NCBI RefSeq assembly: GCF_022811845.1
Contig: NZ_CP064266.1
Coordinates: 4,650,001-4,714,000, forward strand
Reading direction: 5' to 3'
DNA from: Bacillus pseudomycoides
GTDB taxonomy: Bacteria > Bacillota > Bacilli > Bacillales > Bacillaceae_G
DNA: 64,000 bases
The translations under genes were made by a program, and so were the position numbers. The notes below the pieces were generated by a model. The model saw only the letters and a list, made by a program, of their open reading frames with translations, made no database searches and was not told where the DNA came from. This document shows positions 36,619-45,769 of this stretch, piece by piece. Position 1 is the first letter of the stretch; every line of letters starts with the position of its first letter.

Positions 36619-37152
36619 CTATTCCATTTGTAATTTCTTCTGCAGTTGTTCTCTCGCCCGTGACAACCTTGATTTAACTGTACCTTTTGGTATTTCTAAT
36701 AACGCTGCAATATTTTCTTGATTCATATCTTCATAATAGTAAAGTACTGTTACAGCTTTTAATTCTTCATTTAAAGACTGAATTGCATTATGAAGGTCTA
36801 TATCTTCATAGGAATCAAATGCTATCATGTAATCATTATTTCCTTCTATTGCAATTATCTTTTTTCGTGATCTTATCATTTCATTACACTGATTAATCAA
36901 GATTCGAATGCACCATGTTCGGAAAAACTCTTCCTTTTTAAGCTTTTTTATATTTTCATAAGCTTTTAAAATCGTTGTTTGTATCGCATCTTCTACGTCA
37001 TTTTCATCATATAGCATTGCTTTGGCTATACGATAAAGTTGAGCTTTATTTGTATGTATTAAAGAGACGAATGCTTCATGATCACCTTTTTTAGCTAAAG
37101 AAACATCACTCTCTTCCTTTACCATCATTTTATATACAGGTATTACTTTCAC
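36619..37152 (-). CDS. ECF-type RNA polymerase sigma factor
   Basis: A 177-residue sigma-70 family ECF factor. Region 2 includes KAMLYDENDVEDAIQTTILKAYENI and FFRTWCIRILINQC; region 4 has the helix-turn-helix MNQENIAALLEIPKGTVKSRLSRAREQL. GTG start with GGGAGGAC 7 bases upstream. It heads the sigma / anti-sigma / LCP operon and is preceded by an ECF-type promoter that it probably recognises itself. Confidence 0.93.
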   Translation of the reverse strand: MKVIPVYKMMVKEESDVSLAKKGDHEAFVSLIHTNKAQLYRIAKAMLYDENDVEDAIQTTILKAYENIKKLKKEEFFRTWCIRILINQCNEMIRSRKKIIAIEGNNDYMIAFDSYEDIDLHNAIQSLNEELKAVTVLYYYEDMNQENIAALLEIPKGTVKSRLSRAREQLQKKLQME

Positions 37153-37198
37153 TGTCTGTCCTCCCGTTTTATATCTTTCAATAAAACTTTACACCTAT

Positions 37199-37226
37199 TA
37201 GACGAATTTGTGAGGAAAAAGGTTCA
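37199..37226 (-). promoter_or_regulatory. ECF-type autoregulatory promoter
   Basis: Minus strand: TGAACC (37221-37226), exactly 16 bases, CGTCTA (37199-37204). This matches the TGAAAC-N16-CGTC pattern of Bacillus extracytoplasmic sigma factors and lies 47 bases before the sigma gene. Confidence 0.8.
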
Positions 37227-37271
37227 TTTTTTTTGCAATTTTCTAGAAATAAAAAATATAGTTAATTCCTA

Positions 37272-37430
37272 TTTATCCCGCATTAACGGGCAGTAAGCCC
37301 CCCACCTCAAGATTCAAAGGGAAACAAGGAAGATAGGTGGGGGGGATCAACTGCCCGTTAATGCCCAATTGGTGAGGGCTAATAATCAGTGGGAGATGAA
37401 GAACCCCCACCGATTAAAGTTTCACTTTAT
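37272..37430 (-). repeat. bcr1-type repeat, full length (copy D)
   Basis: 159 bp from TTTATCCCGCATTAACGGGC to GATTAAAGTTTCACTTTAT, in inverse orientation to copies A and E, with TTTAT at both ends. Its right end abuts the stop codon of the ABC permease remnant at 37431. Confidence 0.92.
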
Positions 37431-37574
37431 CTATAGTGGTAAGTCTCTCTTCTTGAATAACACAATCGCTACTGCAAAGATACAAATCGCACAAAAAATT
37501 AACCCAATATTTCCCACCCGTATATTATATATATTTCTTTCGGACGAAACAACGTAAATAAGGATTGGTACATA
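37431..37574 (-). pseudogene. C-terminal remnant of an ABC-2 type membrane permease
   Basis: Minus-strand frame of about 47 codons ending in TAG at 37431. It has a hydrophobic helix (IGLIFCAICIFAVAIVLF) and the end KKRDLPL, typical of the last helix of ABC-2 permeases. The rest of the gene is missing; the fragment begins at the terminator of the dehydrogenase gene. Confidence 0.6.
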
Positions 37575-37580
37575 ATAAAA

Positions 37581-37600
37581 AAGACACGAAATCGTGTCTT
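37581..37600 (-). terminator. Terminator after iolW-like gene
   Basis: AAGACACGA / TCGTGTCTT with A and T runs on both sides. Confidence 0.9.
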
Positions 37601-37608
37601 TTTTTTAT

Positions 37609-38637
37609 TTATAGTGAAATAACCTTGCCTGTTGCACTACTTTCAATTGCAGCTTGGATTAATCGAATCACTTGTAAACCTTCTTCAGCTGTTACAGGGG
37701 GGTGCGTACCATTTACTATACTATCTAGAACTCCTTTATAGTATATTTCATAACATCCTACTTCTGTTGGAATAGGCTTCACTTCTTCTTCTGTTTCTAA
37801 GATCGCAAAATTATTTTCACTATCTTCTCCATATCCTGCACTACCTGGCTTCATACCAGCTTTTAATTGCTCTTCTTGCGAATCCATACCATATTTAATA
37901 ATCGAACCCTTGTCCCCATGAACACTAAAATGAGGCCCTGCATGTTTCACATAACTACTACTATGTAAAATAACACGCTTGATTCCATAGTGAAGTACAA
38001 TATGGAAATAATCATCCGTCTCTGCCCCAGGTCTTTGCTTTACGATATCCGCATTAACCGCATCCGGTTGTCCAAATAAATGTAATGCCTGGTCAATTAA
38101 ATGTGAGCCTAAATCGTATAAAATCCCTGATCCTGGTAAATTCTTTTCACGCCAGCGATCACGTACATGAGGACGGAAGCGATCAAAATGCGCTTCATAT
38201 GTATATACACTTCCAATTTGTTTTTCCTCAACTAATTTCTTTATTGTTAAGAAGTCATTATCAAATCGTCGATTATGATACACACTAACCACTACATTAT
38301 GCTCTTTCGCCAATCTAATCAGTTCTTCGCCTTCTTCAACTGAAACAACAAATGGCTTTTCTACAACGACATGTTTGCCATGTATAATCGCTTCTTTTAC
38401 AAATGGAAAATGTGTTGTATTTGGTGATGTAATAACAACAAGGTCTATATCATCTCGTTTTACTAATTCTCCAATCGTGTGAACCACTTCTACAGTCGGC
38501 AGTGCTTCTTTCACTACCTCTTCCTTTGAAGATACTATCACACGAATATCAAATTCATCTATCGTTTGTAATAAAGGGATGTGAAATGTTGTACTAGAAA
38601 ACCCAAATCCTACAATCCCTACACCTATTTTTTTCAT
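37609..38637 (-). CDS. iolW: Gfo/Idh/MocA oxidoreductase, scyllo-inositol dehydrogenase-like
   Basis: A 342-residue NAD(P)-dependent dehydrogenase with an N-terminal Rossmann fold (VGIVGFGFSS), the EKPF catalytic Lys motif (VVVEKPFVVS), YHNRRFDNDFLTIKKL and LYDLGSHLIDQALHLFG. It resembles Bacillus subtilis IolW (YvaA), NADP-dependent scyllo-inositol dehydrogenase, along its length. No other inositol genes are present, so the substrate is inferred. TGGAGG precedes the ATG. Confidence 0.82.
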   Translation of the reverse strand: MKKIGVGIVGFGFSSTTFHIPLLQTIDEFDIRVIVSSKEEVVKEALPTVEVVHTIGELVKRDDIDLVVITSPNTTHFPFVKEAIIHGKHVVVEKPFVVSVEEGEELIRLAKEHNVVVSVYHNRRFDNDFLTIKKLVEEKQIGSVYTYEAHFDRFRPHVRDRWREKNLPGSGILYDLGSHLIDQALHLFGQPDAVNADIVKQRPGAETDDYFHIVLHYGIKRVILHSSSYVKHAGPHFSVHGDKGSIIKYGMDSQEEQLKAGMKPGSAGYGEDSENNFAILETEEEVKPIPTEVGCYEIYYKGVLDSIVNGTHPPVTAEEGLQVIRLIQAAIESSATGKVISL

Positions 38638-38683
38638 ATAATTCCTCCATCTATGAGAACGATTTCATGATTATTATAGCAAG

Positions 38684-38723
38684 TTTTATTTTATAGGCAT
38701 ACCTTTTTGCCTATAAAATAAAA
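38684..38723. terminator. 16 bp perfect inverted repeat upstream of iolW-like gene
   Basis: TTTTATTTTATAGGCA / TGCCTATAAAATAAAA with an 8-base loop. It may be a second terminator for parEC or an operator in the leader of the dehydrogenase gene, 47 bp before its start. Confidence 0.6.
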
Positions 38724-38750
38724 AGGCATGTCCCTATGGATCATGCCTTT
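38722..38750 (-). terminator. Terminator downstream of parC and bcr1 copy E
   Basis: AAAGGCATG / CATGCCTTT with A-rich left flank, overlapping the previous inverted repeat by two bases. Confidence 0.75.
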
Positions 38751-38776
38751 CTCGATTAGAACGAAATATCTTCAAT

Positions 38777-38933
38777 ATAAAGTGAAACTTTAATCAGTGG
38801 GAGTTTTCTTCATCCCCCACTGATTATTAGTTGAACGAATCGGGCTTTTACGGACAGTTCATCTCCCACTTAGCTGCTTTGCTTTCGCTGAATTTTGAGG
38901 TGGGAGTGTTACTGTGCGTTAATGCGGGATAAA
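38777..38933 (+). repeat. bcr1-type repeat, full length (copy E)
   Basis: 157 bp from ATAAAGTGAAACTTTAATCA to AATGCGGGATAAA. Two internal hairpin zones (GTGGGAGTT...CCCCCACTG, and GGACAGTTC...) and ATAAA at both ends. Lies 8 bp beyond the parC stop. Confidence 0.93.
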
Positions 38934-38941
38934 TTAACGGT

Positions 38942-41365
38942 TCACTCTGTCCGTTTCTTCGTCCACGTCTCCACCACTTCACCTGTATCCGTAACATCTA
39001 GTACTAAACTACCATTACTATAGCGATCTTTATTACGGAACATTTTTGGATCTATTTCTTCGACAATCTGTTTTTCTGTTTTCATATAAACAAGTTCATC
39101 ATCCCGAACAATTTCAATACCAACAATACGGTACGGATTACGTTTTAACTCTTTAAAAATAACAAGGCCACGCTTCGCTCTTGTCGATTTCTCAATCTCG
39201 GAAGCTTTCAATCGCTTAATCGCGCCTCGCTGCGTGACAAGAATCAATTGATCTTTTTCACTATTTAACGGCTTACCAGACGCAACATAGTCATCTTCTT
39301 TTAAATTAATCGCTTTTACACCAGCTGCTCTTACACCAACTGGACTTACCTCTTCTTCATCAAAAACAAGTGCATATGCGCCGTGTGTTGCAAGAACAAT
39401 ATCACTTGTTCCATCTGTTACAAATATGTCTACAACTTCATCATCTTTTTTCAAGTTTACAGCAACAAACGCTCTTGAATAACGCTGTACTTTATACTGG
39501 TTTAATTCTGTTTTCTTAATCATACCATTTCGCGTCACAAATACGATAAATCGCTTTTCTTCCTCAAAGTTCGGTACAACGGTCGCCCAAATTAATTCCT
39601 CATCTCGATCAAGTGAAACGATATTTGCAACGTGCTGCCCCAAATCTTTCCAACGAATATCTGGCATTTCATATACAGGAAGGTAAATATAGTTTCCTTT
39701 ATTCGTGAATAAAAGAACTGTTTCTGTTGTATTTGTATCGAAACGTCCAAGTAAGATGTCGCCCTCTTTCATACCGAAGTCTTTTCCGTTCGATGCATTA
39801 TGCGAGCGCCAACCGGTACGTTTCACATAACCTTCTTTCGTTACAGTAACGATGACATCTTCCTGTGGAATCATAACTTCCACATCAATTTTAATCTCTT
39901 CAATTTCTTCTTCAATAACCGCACGGCGATTATCACTATATGTTTTCTTAACCCTCTTTAAGTCTGCTTTTATTACTTGCAGAAGCTTTTTCTCACTTTG
40001 TAAAATCGCTTGTAATTCCGCAATTTTCTTTTGTAGTTCTTTTGCTTCTTTCTCTAATGCTGTAATATCTGTATTTGTTAAACGATATAATTGCAAGGAT
40101 ACAATCGCTTCTGCTTGTGCTTCTGTAAATCCAAATTTTGCACTTAAATTATCTTTTGCATTACGCTTATCTTTAGATGCTCGAATGGTTTCAATTACCT
40201 GATCTAAAATCGATAATGCTTTCATTAAACCTGCCACAATATGCTGGCGATTTTCTGCTTTTCTAAGTTCATATTCTGAACGACGTGTAACAACTTCTTT
40301 TTGATGCCCAATGTACGCATCTAAAATCTTTGGTAACGTCATAAGTGTCGGACGACGATTATTAATAGCTACCATATTAAAGTTATATGGCACCTGCAAA
40401 TCTGTATTTTTATATAAATAATTTAAAATCCCTTCTGCATTTGCTTCCTTTTTTAGTTCCACAACAATACGAAGACCAGTTCGATCTGTCTCATCACGTA
40501 CTTCTGCAATTCCATCTAACTTTTTATCTAGACGTAGTTCATCCATTTTCTTTACAAGGTTTGCTTTGTTAACTTCATATGGAATTTCCGTAATAACAAT
40601 TTGTTGCTTACCACCACGAATGGTTTCAACTTCTGCTTTTCCGCGAATGATGATTTTTCCTTTTCCTGTTTCATACGCTTTTTTAATTCCATCAAGCCCT
40701 TGAATAATACCACCTGTTGGGAAATCAGGTCCTTTAATTACTGTTAATAAATCATCTACCGTACTATTAGGTTTATCAATACGCATCATTGTAGCATCAA
40801 TCACTTCTCCAAGATGATGCGGTGGAATTTCAGTTGCATATCCAGCTGAAATTCCTGTTGATCCGTTTACTAATAAGTTTGGAAACATTGCTGGCAGGAC
40901 AACTGGTTCTTCACTCGTATCATCAAAGTTTGATACGAATTCTACTGTTTCCTTATCGATATCACGAAGCAATTCAGAGGCAATTGGCGATAAACGAGCT
41001 TCTGTATAACGCATCGCTGCCGCTGGGTCACCATCCACACTACCATTATTTCCATGCATTTCAACTAATACGTTACGTACTTTCCAATCTTGACTTAAAC
41101 GCACCATCGCCTCATATACAGAAGAATCACCATGTGGATGGTAATTACCAATAACGTTACCAACTGTTTTAGCCGATTTACGAAACGGCTTATCATGTAC
41201 GTTTCCTTCTACATACATTGAATATAAAATACGACGTTGTACCGGTTTTAAACCATCTCGCGCATCTGGAAGTGCGCGATCTTGAATAATATATTTACTA
41301 TAACGTGCAAAGCGGTCACCTAACACGTCTTCAAGCGGGAGGTCATGAAACTTCTCTGCTTGCAT
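38942..41365 (-). CDS. parC: DNA topoisomerase IV subunit A
   Basis: An 807-residue ParC that decatenates daughter chromosomes together with ParE. The catalytic tyrosine is Tyr120 in AAMRYTEARL. In the quinolone-resistance region the sequence is HPHGDSSVYEAM with Ser81 and Glu85, i.e. the unmutated form. The C-terminal part shows the beta-pinwheel repeats (for example LFTNKGNYIYLP, VFVTRNGMIKK, LVTQRGAIKRL). parE ends one base before its ATG, and GGAGGTG lies in the end of parE. Confidence 0.96.
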   Translation of the reverse strand: MQAEKFHDLPLEDVLGDRFARYSKYIIQDRALPDARDGLKPVQRRILYSMYVEGNVHDKPFRKSAKTVGNVIGNYHPHGDSSVYEAMVRLSQDWKVRNVLVEMHGNNGSVDGDPAAAMRYTEARLSPIASELLRDIDKETVEFVSNFDDTSEEPVVLPAMFPNLLVNGSTGISAGYATEIPPHHLGEVIDATMMRIDKPNSTVDDLLTVIKGPDFPTGGIIQGLDGIKKAYETGKGKIIIRGKAEVETIRGGKQQIVITEIPYEVNKANLVKKMDELRLDKKLDGIAEVRDETDRTGLRIVVELKKEANAEGILNYLYKNTDLQVPYNFNMVAINNRRPTLMTLPKILDAYIGHQKEVVTRRSEYELRKAENRQHIVAGLMKALSILDQVIETIRASKDKRNAKDNLSAKFGFTEAQAEAIVSLQLYRLTNTDITALEKEAKELQKKIAELQAILQSEKKLLQVIKADLKRVKKTYSDNRRAVIEEEIEEIKIDVEVMIPQEDVIVTVTKEGYVKRTGWRSHNASNGKDFGMKEGDILLGRFDTNTTETVLLFTNKGNYIYLPVYEMPDIRWKDLGQHVANIVSLDRDEELIWATVVPNFEEEKRFIVFVTRNGMIKKTELNQYKVQRYSRAFVAVNLKKDDEVVDIFVTDGTSDIVLATHGAYALVFDEEEVSPVGVRAAGVKAINLKEDDYVASGKPLNSEKDQLILVTQRGAIKRLKASEIEKSTRAKRGLVIFKELKRNPYRIVGIEIVRDDELVYMKTEKQIVEEIDPKMFRNKDRYSNGSLVLDVTDTGEVVETWTKKRTE

Positions 41366-41366
41366 G

Positions 41367-43331
41367 TTATTCCACCTCCGTCTCCATAATCATTTCATTT
41401 TCTAAAATATTTCCTTCTTCTTGCATACCAAATTGCACATTTCGCTCGATCCACTTACGGCGAGGCTCTACTTTATCACCCATCAATGTTGTAACACGTC
41501 GTTCCGCTCTTGCCGCATCATCGATTTTCACGCGAATTAGCGTACGCGTCTCTGGATTCATTGTTGTTTCCCATAACTGATCCGCGTTCATTTCGCCTAG
41601 ACCTTTATAGCGCTGCAACATATATCCTTTACCGACTTTTTTCGTCACACCATCTAACTCTTCATCTGACCATGCATATTCAATTACTTCACTTTTCCCT
41701 TTTCCTTTACTTACTTTATATAAAGGTGGAAGAGCAATGAATACTTTACCTGCTTCAATTAACGGCTTCATATAACGGTAGAAGAATGTAAGTAGTAACA
41801 CTTGAATATGTGCGCCATCTGTATCAGCATCGGTCATAATTACAACTTTATCATAGTTAATATCCTCGACAGAAAATTCGTTTCCAACACCACCGCCGAT
41901 TGCATAAATAATGGTATTAATCTCTTCATTCTTGAAAATATCAGCAAGCTTTGCTTTTTCCGTGTTAATTACTTTACCTCTGAGTGGTAAAACTGCCTGG
42001 AAACGGCGATCGCGTCCTTGCTTTGCAGAACCACCAGCAGAATCACCCTCCACTAAATATAGTTCGTTCTTCTGTGGGTTACGTGATTGCGCAGGTGTTA
42101 ACTTCCCACTCAATGTCCCTTCTGAACGTTTTTTCTTCTTACCAGTACGCGCTTCTTCCCTAGCTTTACGCGCTGCTTCACGTGCTTGTGCTGCTTTAAT
42201 TGCTTTTTTCACAAGAAGTGTTGCTACATCTGGATTTTCTTCTAAAAAGTATGCTAAGTGTTCGGACACAATCGCATCTATAGATGAACGGGCTTCACTT
42301 GTTCCAAGCTTCCCTTTTGTTTGACCTTCAAATTGTAGTACATCCTCTGGTACACGTACAGAAACAATTGCTGCTAATCCTTCGCGAATATCTGTACCTT
42401 CTAAATTTTTATCTTTTTCTTTTAACATTGAGACTTTACGGGCATATTCATTAAAAACACGTGTCATTGCTGTTTTAAATCCAGCTTCATGTGTCCCACC
42501 GTCTTTCGTACGTACATTGTTTACAAATGAAAGAATGTTTTCTGAATAGCCATCGTTAAATTGGAATGCAAGTTCTGCTTCAATTCCATTTTGTTCACCA
42601 GCAAAGTATACAACTGGATGGATAGAGTCCTTTTCTTCGTTTAAATAAGCAACGAATGCTTCAATTCCTGTTTCATAATGAAAAACATCTTCTAAATCAT
42701 TTCGTTCGTCTTTTATAGTGATTTTCATGCCTTTTAACAGAAAGGCAGATTCACGCAATCTCTCACATAACGTTTCATAATTATAATTTGTTGTACTGAA
42801 AATAGATGGATCTGGTTTAAAATGCATCGTCGTTCCAGATTGTTTCGTTTTTCCGATTTTCTCTAGTGTTGTTACAGGCACACCACCATTTTCAAAACGT
42901 TGTTCATATATATTTCCATCACGTTTAATCGTTACAACGAGCCATTCTGATAAAGCATTTACAACTGATGCACCAACACCGTGTAAACCACCACTTGTTT
43001 TATAGCCTCCTTGTCCAAACTTCCCACCCGCATGAAGTACAGTTAAAATCACTTCAGGTGTAGGCTTTCCAAGTTTATGCATTCCCGTAGGCATTCCGCG
43101 CCCTTTATCAATTACACTAATACTATTATCTTTATGTATTACGACAGAAATTTCATCGCCAAACCCCGCTAATGCTTCATCAACGGAGTTATCTACTATT
43201 TCGTATACTAAATGATGCAATCCACGGCTATCCGTGCTCCCGATATACATACCCGGTCGTTTTCGAACGGCTTCAAGACCTTCAAGCACTTGAATGGCAT
43301 CTTCATTATATTGAAACTGATGCTTTGCCAA
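41367..43331 (-). CDS. parE: DNA topoisomerase IV subunit B
   Basis: A 654-residue GHKL ATPase subunit. It has YEIVDNSVDEALAG and GRGMPTGMH with GGLHGVGASVVNAL for ATP binding, and the Toprim parts VEGDSAGGSA and DADTDGAH. The TTG at 43331 gives the conserved start (AKHQFQYNEDAIQVLEGLEA) and the length of the B. anthracis protein I recall; an AAAGGGG site is 8 bases upstream. First gene of parE-parC. Confidence 0.95.
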   Translation of the reverse strand: MAKHQFQYNEDAIQVLEGLEAVRKRPGMYIGSTDSRGLHHLVYEIVDNSVDEALAGFGDEISVVIHKDNSISVIDKGRGMPTGMHKLGKPTPEVILTVLHAGGKFGQGGYKTSGGLHGVGASVVNALSEWLVVTIKRDGNIYEQRFENGGVPVTTLEKIGKTKQSGTTMHFKPDPSIFSTTNYNYETLCERLRESAFLLKGMKITIKDERNDLEDVFHYETGIEAFVAYLNEEKDSIHPVVYFAGEQNGIEAELAFQFNDGYSENILSFVNNVRTKDGGTHEAGFKTAMTRVFNEYARKVSMLKEKDKNLEGTDIREGLAAIVSVRVPEDVLQFEGQTKGKLGTSEARSSIDAIVSEHLAYFLEENPDVATLLVKKAIKAAQAREAARKAREEARTGKKKKRSEGTLSGKLTPAQSRNPQKNELYLVEGDSAGGSAKQGRDRRFQAVLPLRGKVINTEKAKLADIFKNEEINTIIYAIGGGVGNEFSVEDINYDKVVIMTDADTDGAHIQVLLLTFFYRYMKPLIEAGKVFIALPPLYKVSKGKGKSEVIEYAWSDEELDGVTKKVGKGYMLQRYKGLGEMNADQLWETTMNPETRTLIRVKIDDAARAERRVTTLMGDKVEPRRKWIERNVQFGMQEEGNILENEMIMETEVE

Positions 43332-43446
43332 ACTCCTTGCCCCTTTCCTAATCATATCAGAACATACGTTTCTATTATAGAATAACGCCTTAACCATACT
43401 TTTGGCAAGTTATGTTATGTCTTTTATATACCATTTTCAATAGAAA

Positions 43447-43470
43447 AATCCTTGTTTTTTCACAAGGATT
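43447..43470 (-). terminator. Terminator upstream of parE
   Basis: AATCCTTGT / ACAAGGATT with a 6-base loop and A run on the left; ends the transcript of the small membrane gene and yneT. Confidence 0.85.
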
Positions 43471-43533
43471 CCTCTAGGCTACTATTTCAGAAAAATAATC
43501 GTTTGTCAACGAGAAATGGATATGTATTCCAAA

Positions 43534-43629
43534 TTACACACTCCACCATTTGGCAATTAACCAAATGACAATTATCCAAAATGGGATAGCAAGTAGCAAT
43601 CCCCAAAAACAGCCTTTAAAAAATCTCAT
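43534..43629 (-). CDS. 31-residue hydrophobic membrane peptide
   Basis: ATG with GAGGTG 8 bases upstream; encodes a basic start (MRFFKGCFWG) then one membrane helix rich in Ile, Leu and Trp, ending in WWSV. A single-pass micro-protein with no known family that I recognise, placed between yneT and parE on the same strand and followed by a terminator. Confidence 0.6.
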   Translation of the reverse strand: MRFFKGCFWGLLLAIPFWIIVIWLIAKWWSV

Positions 43630-43707
43630 GATGAACACCTCGTTCATCTGCTTAGTTCCCAAGTGTTAACTAAAGCTGAATTAACCTTTCGCTTACAATG
43701 TCTATAA

Positions 43708-44121
43708 CTACCTCGTCATCGCATGTTCTACTTTAATACAGCGATCCATAATGACAGTATAGCCTTTCCCTTTTAAAAATGTATATGTATCTTCATCTTG
43801 TACTCCTAATTGTGCCCAAAAAACATCCGCATCAACCTCTACAAAATCTTTTGCAACGTCCATTAAAAATTCAGAACGGCGGAATACATTTACGATATCA
43901 ACATGCTCCTTAATATCTTTTAATGACGAAACTGCTTTTTCCCCTAGCACTTCATCTACAACCGGGTTTACTGGGATAATACGATATCCTGCATCCTGCA
44001 TCGCTTTTGAAACCATATATGATGTACGTTCTGGTTTGTTAGATAATCCAACAACCGCAATTGTTTTACTATTTTTTAATACTTCACCAATTTCCGTGCG
44101 AGTTGGGTTTTCAATTGTCAT
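43708..44121 (-). CDS. yneT: CoA-binding domain protein
   Basis: A 137-residue CoA_binding_2 protein with a Rossmann-like fold: TIAVVGLSNKPERTSYMVS, then GYRIIPVNP and a closing MDRCIKVEHA. The family binds CoA or nucleotide in vitro but its role is unknown. In B. subtilis the orthologue also precedes parE. AGGAGG lies before the ATG. Confidence 0.9.
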   Translation of the reverse strand: MTIENPTRTEIGEVLKNSKTIAVVGLSNKPERTSYMVSKAMQDAGYRIIPVNPVVDEVLGEKAVSSLKDIKEHVDIVNVFRRSEFLMDVAKDFVEVDADVFWAQLGVQDEDTYTFLKGKGYTVIMDRCIKVEHAMTR

Positions 44122-44156
44122 AGTAAATTCCTCCTATTCTTTTAGTATAGCCGATA

Positions 44157-44192
44157 AAGAAAGTCTCTTTCAATATGAAAGAGACTTTCTTT
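44157..44192 (-). terminator. Terminator after htrA
   Basis: AAAGAAAGTCTCTTTCA / TGAAAGAGACTTTCTTT, a perfect 17 bp stem with a 2-base loop at 44174-44175. Confidence 0.93.
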
Positions 44193-44193
44193 A

Positions 44194-45423
44194 TTAATTC
44201 GTAGCAGCTGAGTTATCTGCTAGTGTAGCTGTTTTTGTCATTTTTTCACCATTTCGATAGAACGTAACTTCAATTTTGTCGCCTACTTTTTTCTTTTCAT
44301 ACAAATATTTACGGAATTGAAGCGCATTTTCAATTTTTTGTCCATCTAACGCTACAACAACGTCATACTGCTGAAGTCCTGCTTTTTCAGCTGGTGAAAC
44401 GGAATAAATCTTACTTAAAATAACGCCACTTGTAACATCTTTTGGCAACTTTAATTGACCTACTGCATACGGTTGTATCTCTTCAAGAGATGCGACTCCT
44501 ACTCCCATCGCTGGACGTTTTACCGTTCCATCTTTTTCAAGGGAGTCCAGTACTGGTTTTGCCACATTAATTGGAATAGCAAAGCCAATTCCTTCTACTT
44601 CTTGTTGTGCAATTTTACTAGAATTAATACCGATAACTTCACCGTTTTGATTAAATAAGGCACCCCCACTGTTCCCAGGGTTAATCGCTGCATCTGTTTG
44701 AATAACTTGCGCTTGCCAATCTGCGCGTTTGTCACCATTAATATCAACTGGGATTTCGCGTTCTTTACTACTAATGATTCCTTCTGTTACACTACCGTCA
44801 AAACCTAATGGATTCCCAATCGCAATTGCCGGTTCACCAGCACGAATTTTACTAGAATCACCAAGTGTAGCTACTTTATTAATATTAGATCCGTCAATCT
44901 CTACAACAGCCAAATCTAACCAAGGGTCTTTCCCAACTAATTTCGCATCTACTGTTTTACCATTACTTAATTTCACTGCAAGCTTATTGGCTCCCTCTAC
45001 TACGTGATTATTCGTTACGATAAGAGCTTTATTGCCAACCTTTTTATAAATTACACCCGATCCTGACCCAGCCTTCTGCTCTTCACCTGCTTGCTCCATC
45101 GCAAATGGGTCTATACTCTGTTGCATATTGATAACACCTACAACTACTTCTTTTGCTCCTTCAATCATACCAGGTAAATCTGTTTCACCCTTTACTTTAT
45201 TGACAACAGGAACCACAGTTCCCTCTACTTTTGAATTAGAAGTTAAAACCGTCCCATTTCCATTTGTCCATGGCATATAAGGTGCTGCAAAACTAATGGA
45301 AACAGCTCCGATAACTGCTCCAACTAGACCTGTAAAAAAGTACCCTTTTTTACTACCTGATTTTTTTACTTCTCTCGTTTCACTATGCTCTTCATTCATA
45401 TTTGGTCCGTCATAATATCCCAC
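44194..45423 (-). CDS. htrA: HtrA/DegP-like membrane serine protease
   Basis: A 409-residue S1C protease with PDZ domain. A basic cytoplasmic start and one membrane helix (about 28-47) precede the protease domain; the catalytic triad is His140 (TNNHVVEGA), Asp170 (WLDLAVVE) and Ser252 (NPGNSGGAL). The PDZ domain (YAVGQLKLPKDVTSG...) closes the protein. It degrades misfolded exported proteins. GTG start with AGAGGGGAT 10 bases upstream. Confidence 0.94.
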   Translation of the reverse strand: MGYYDGPNMNEEHSETREVKKSGSKKGYFFTGLVGAVIGAVSISFAAPYMPWTNGNGTVLTSNSKVEGTVVPVVNKVKGETDLPGMIEGAKEVVVGVINMQQSIDPFAMEQAGEEQKAGSGSGVIYKKVGNKALIVTNNHVVEGANKLAVKLSNGKTVDAKLVGKDPWLDLAVVEIDGSNINKVATLGDSSKIRAGEPAIAIGNPLGFDGSVTEGIISSKEREIPVDINGDKRADWQAQVIQTDAAINPGNSGGALFNQNGEVIGINSSKIAQQEVEGIGFAIPINVAKPVLDSLEKDGTVKRPAMGVGVASLEEIQPYAVGQLKLPKDVTSGVILSKIYSVSPAEKAGLQQYDVVVALDGQKIENALQFRKYLYEKKKVGDKIEVTFYRNGEKMTKTATLADNSAATN

Positions 45424-45769
45424 AATTGATATCCCCTCTCTGCTGAATTCGTATTTTCAGTATAGTCACATGTTGTGTCCTTCTTGTGAACTCATCGTGA
45501 AATCCAATTAAAAAAATACTCTTATTCAACATTGTATACAAAAAATTTATAATTTGTACATTTTCATCTACAAAAGAGAGTATAAATGTACTATATTTTC
45601 AACATATAAGTTGCTGCTACGAAAAACAAAAAGAGACCTACACTCGTTTTCTCTTTCTGTTTTCACTTGGCATGGGGCTAAAAAAGGCACTGACCGCTTC
45701 TATCCATGGGCGGATCCTCTCTTCCAACCAAAAAGGAAAGCTTTTCTATCGTTTTTTCAATTTCTAAAA
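45424..45769. other. Non-coding gap between htrA and the response regulator
   Basis: 346 bp where a histidine kinase gene might be expected after the regulator. I find only short frames on either strand. A possible terminator for the regulator lies at 45686-45716 (CCGC/GCGG core plus T6 in the minus direction). Confidence 0.5.
45686..45716 (-). terminator. Possible terminator after the response regulator
   Basis: GGATCCGC...GCGGTCAGTGCC on the minus strand, followed by TTTTTT. The CCGC/GCGG core pairs perfectly but the outer stem is imperfect. Confidence 0.4.

Noticed and set aside
45661..45745. Cluster of HindIII, BamHI and NcoI sites as a cloning scar
   Set aside because: Sites of this kind occur by chance, and the surrounding sequence has no vector-like features.
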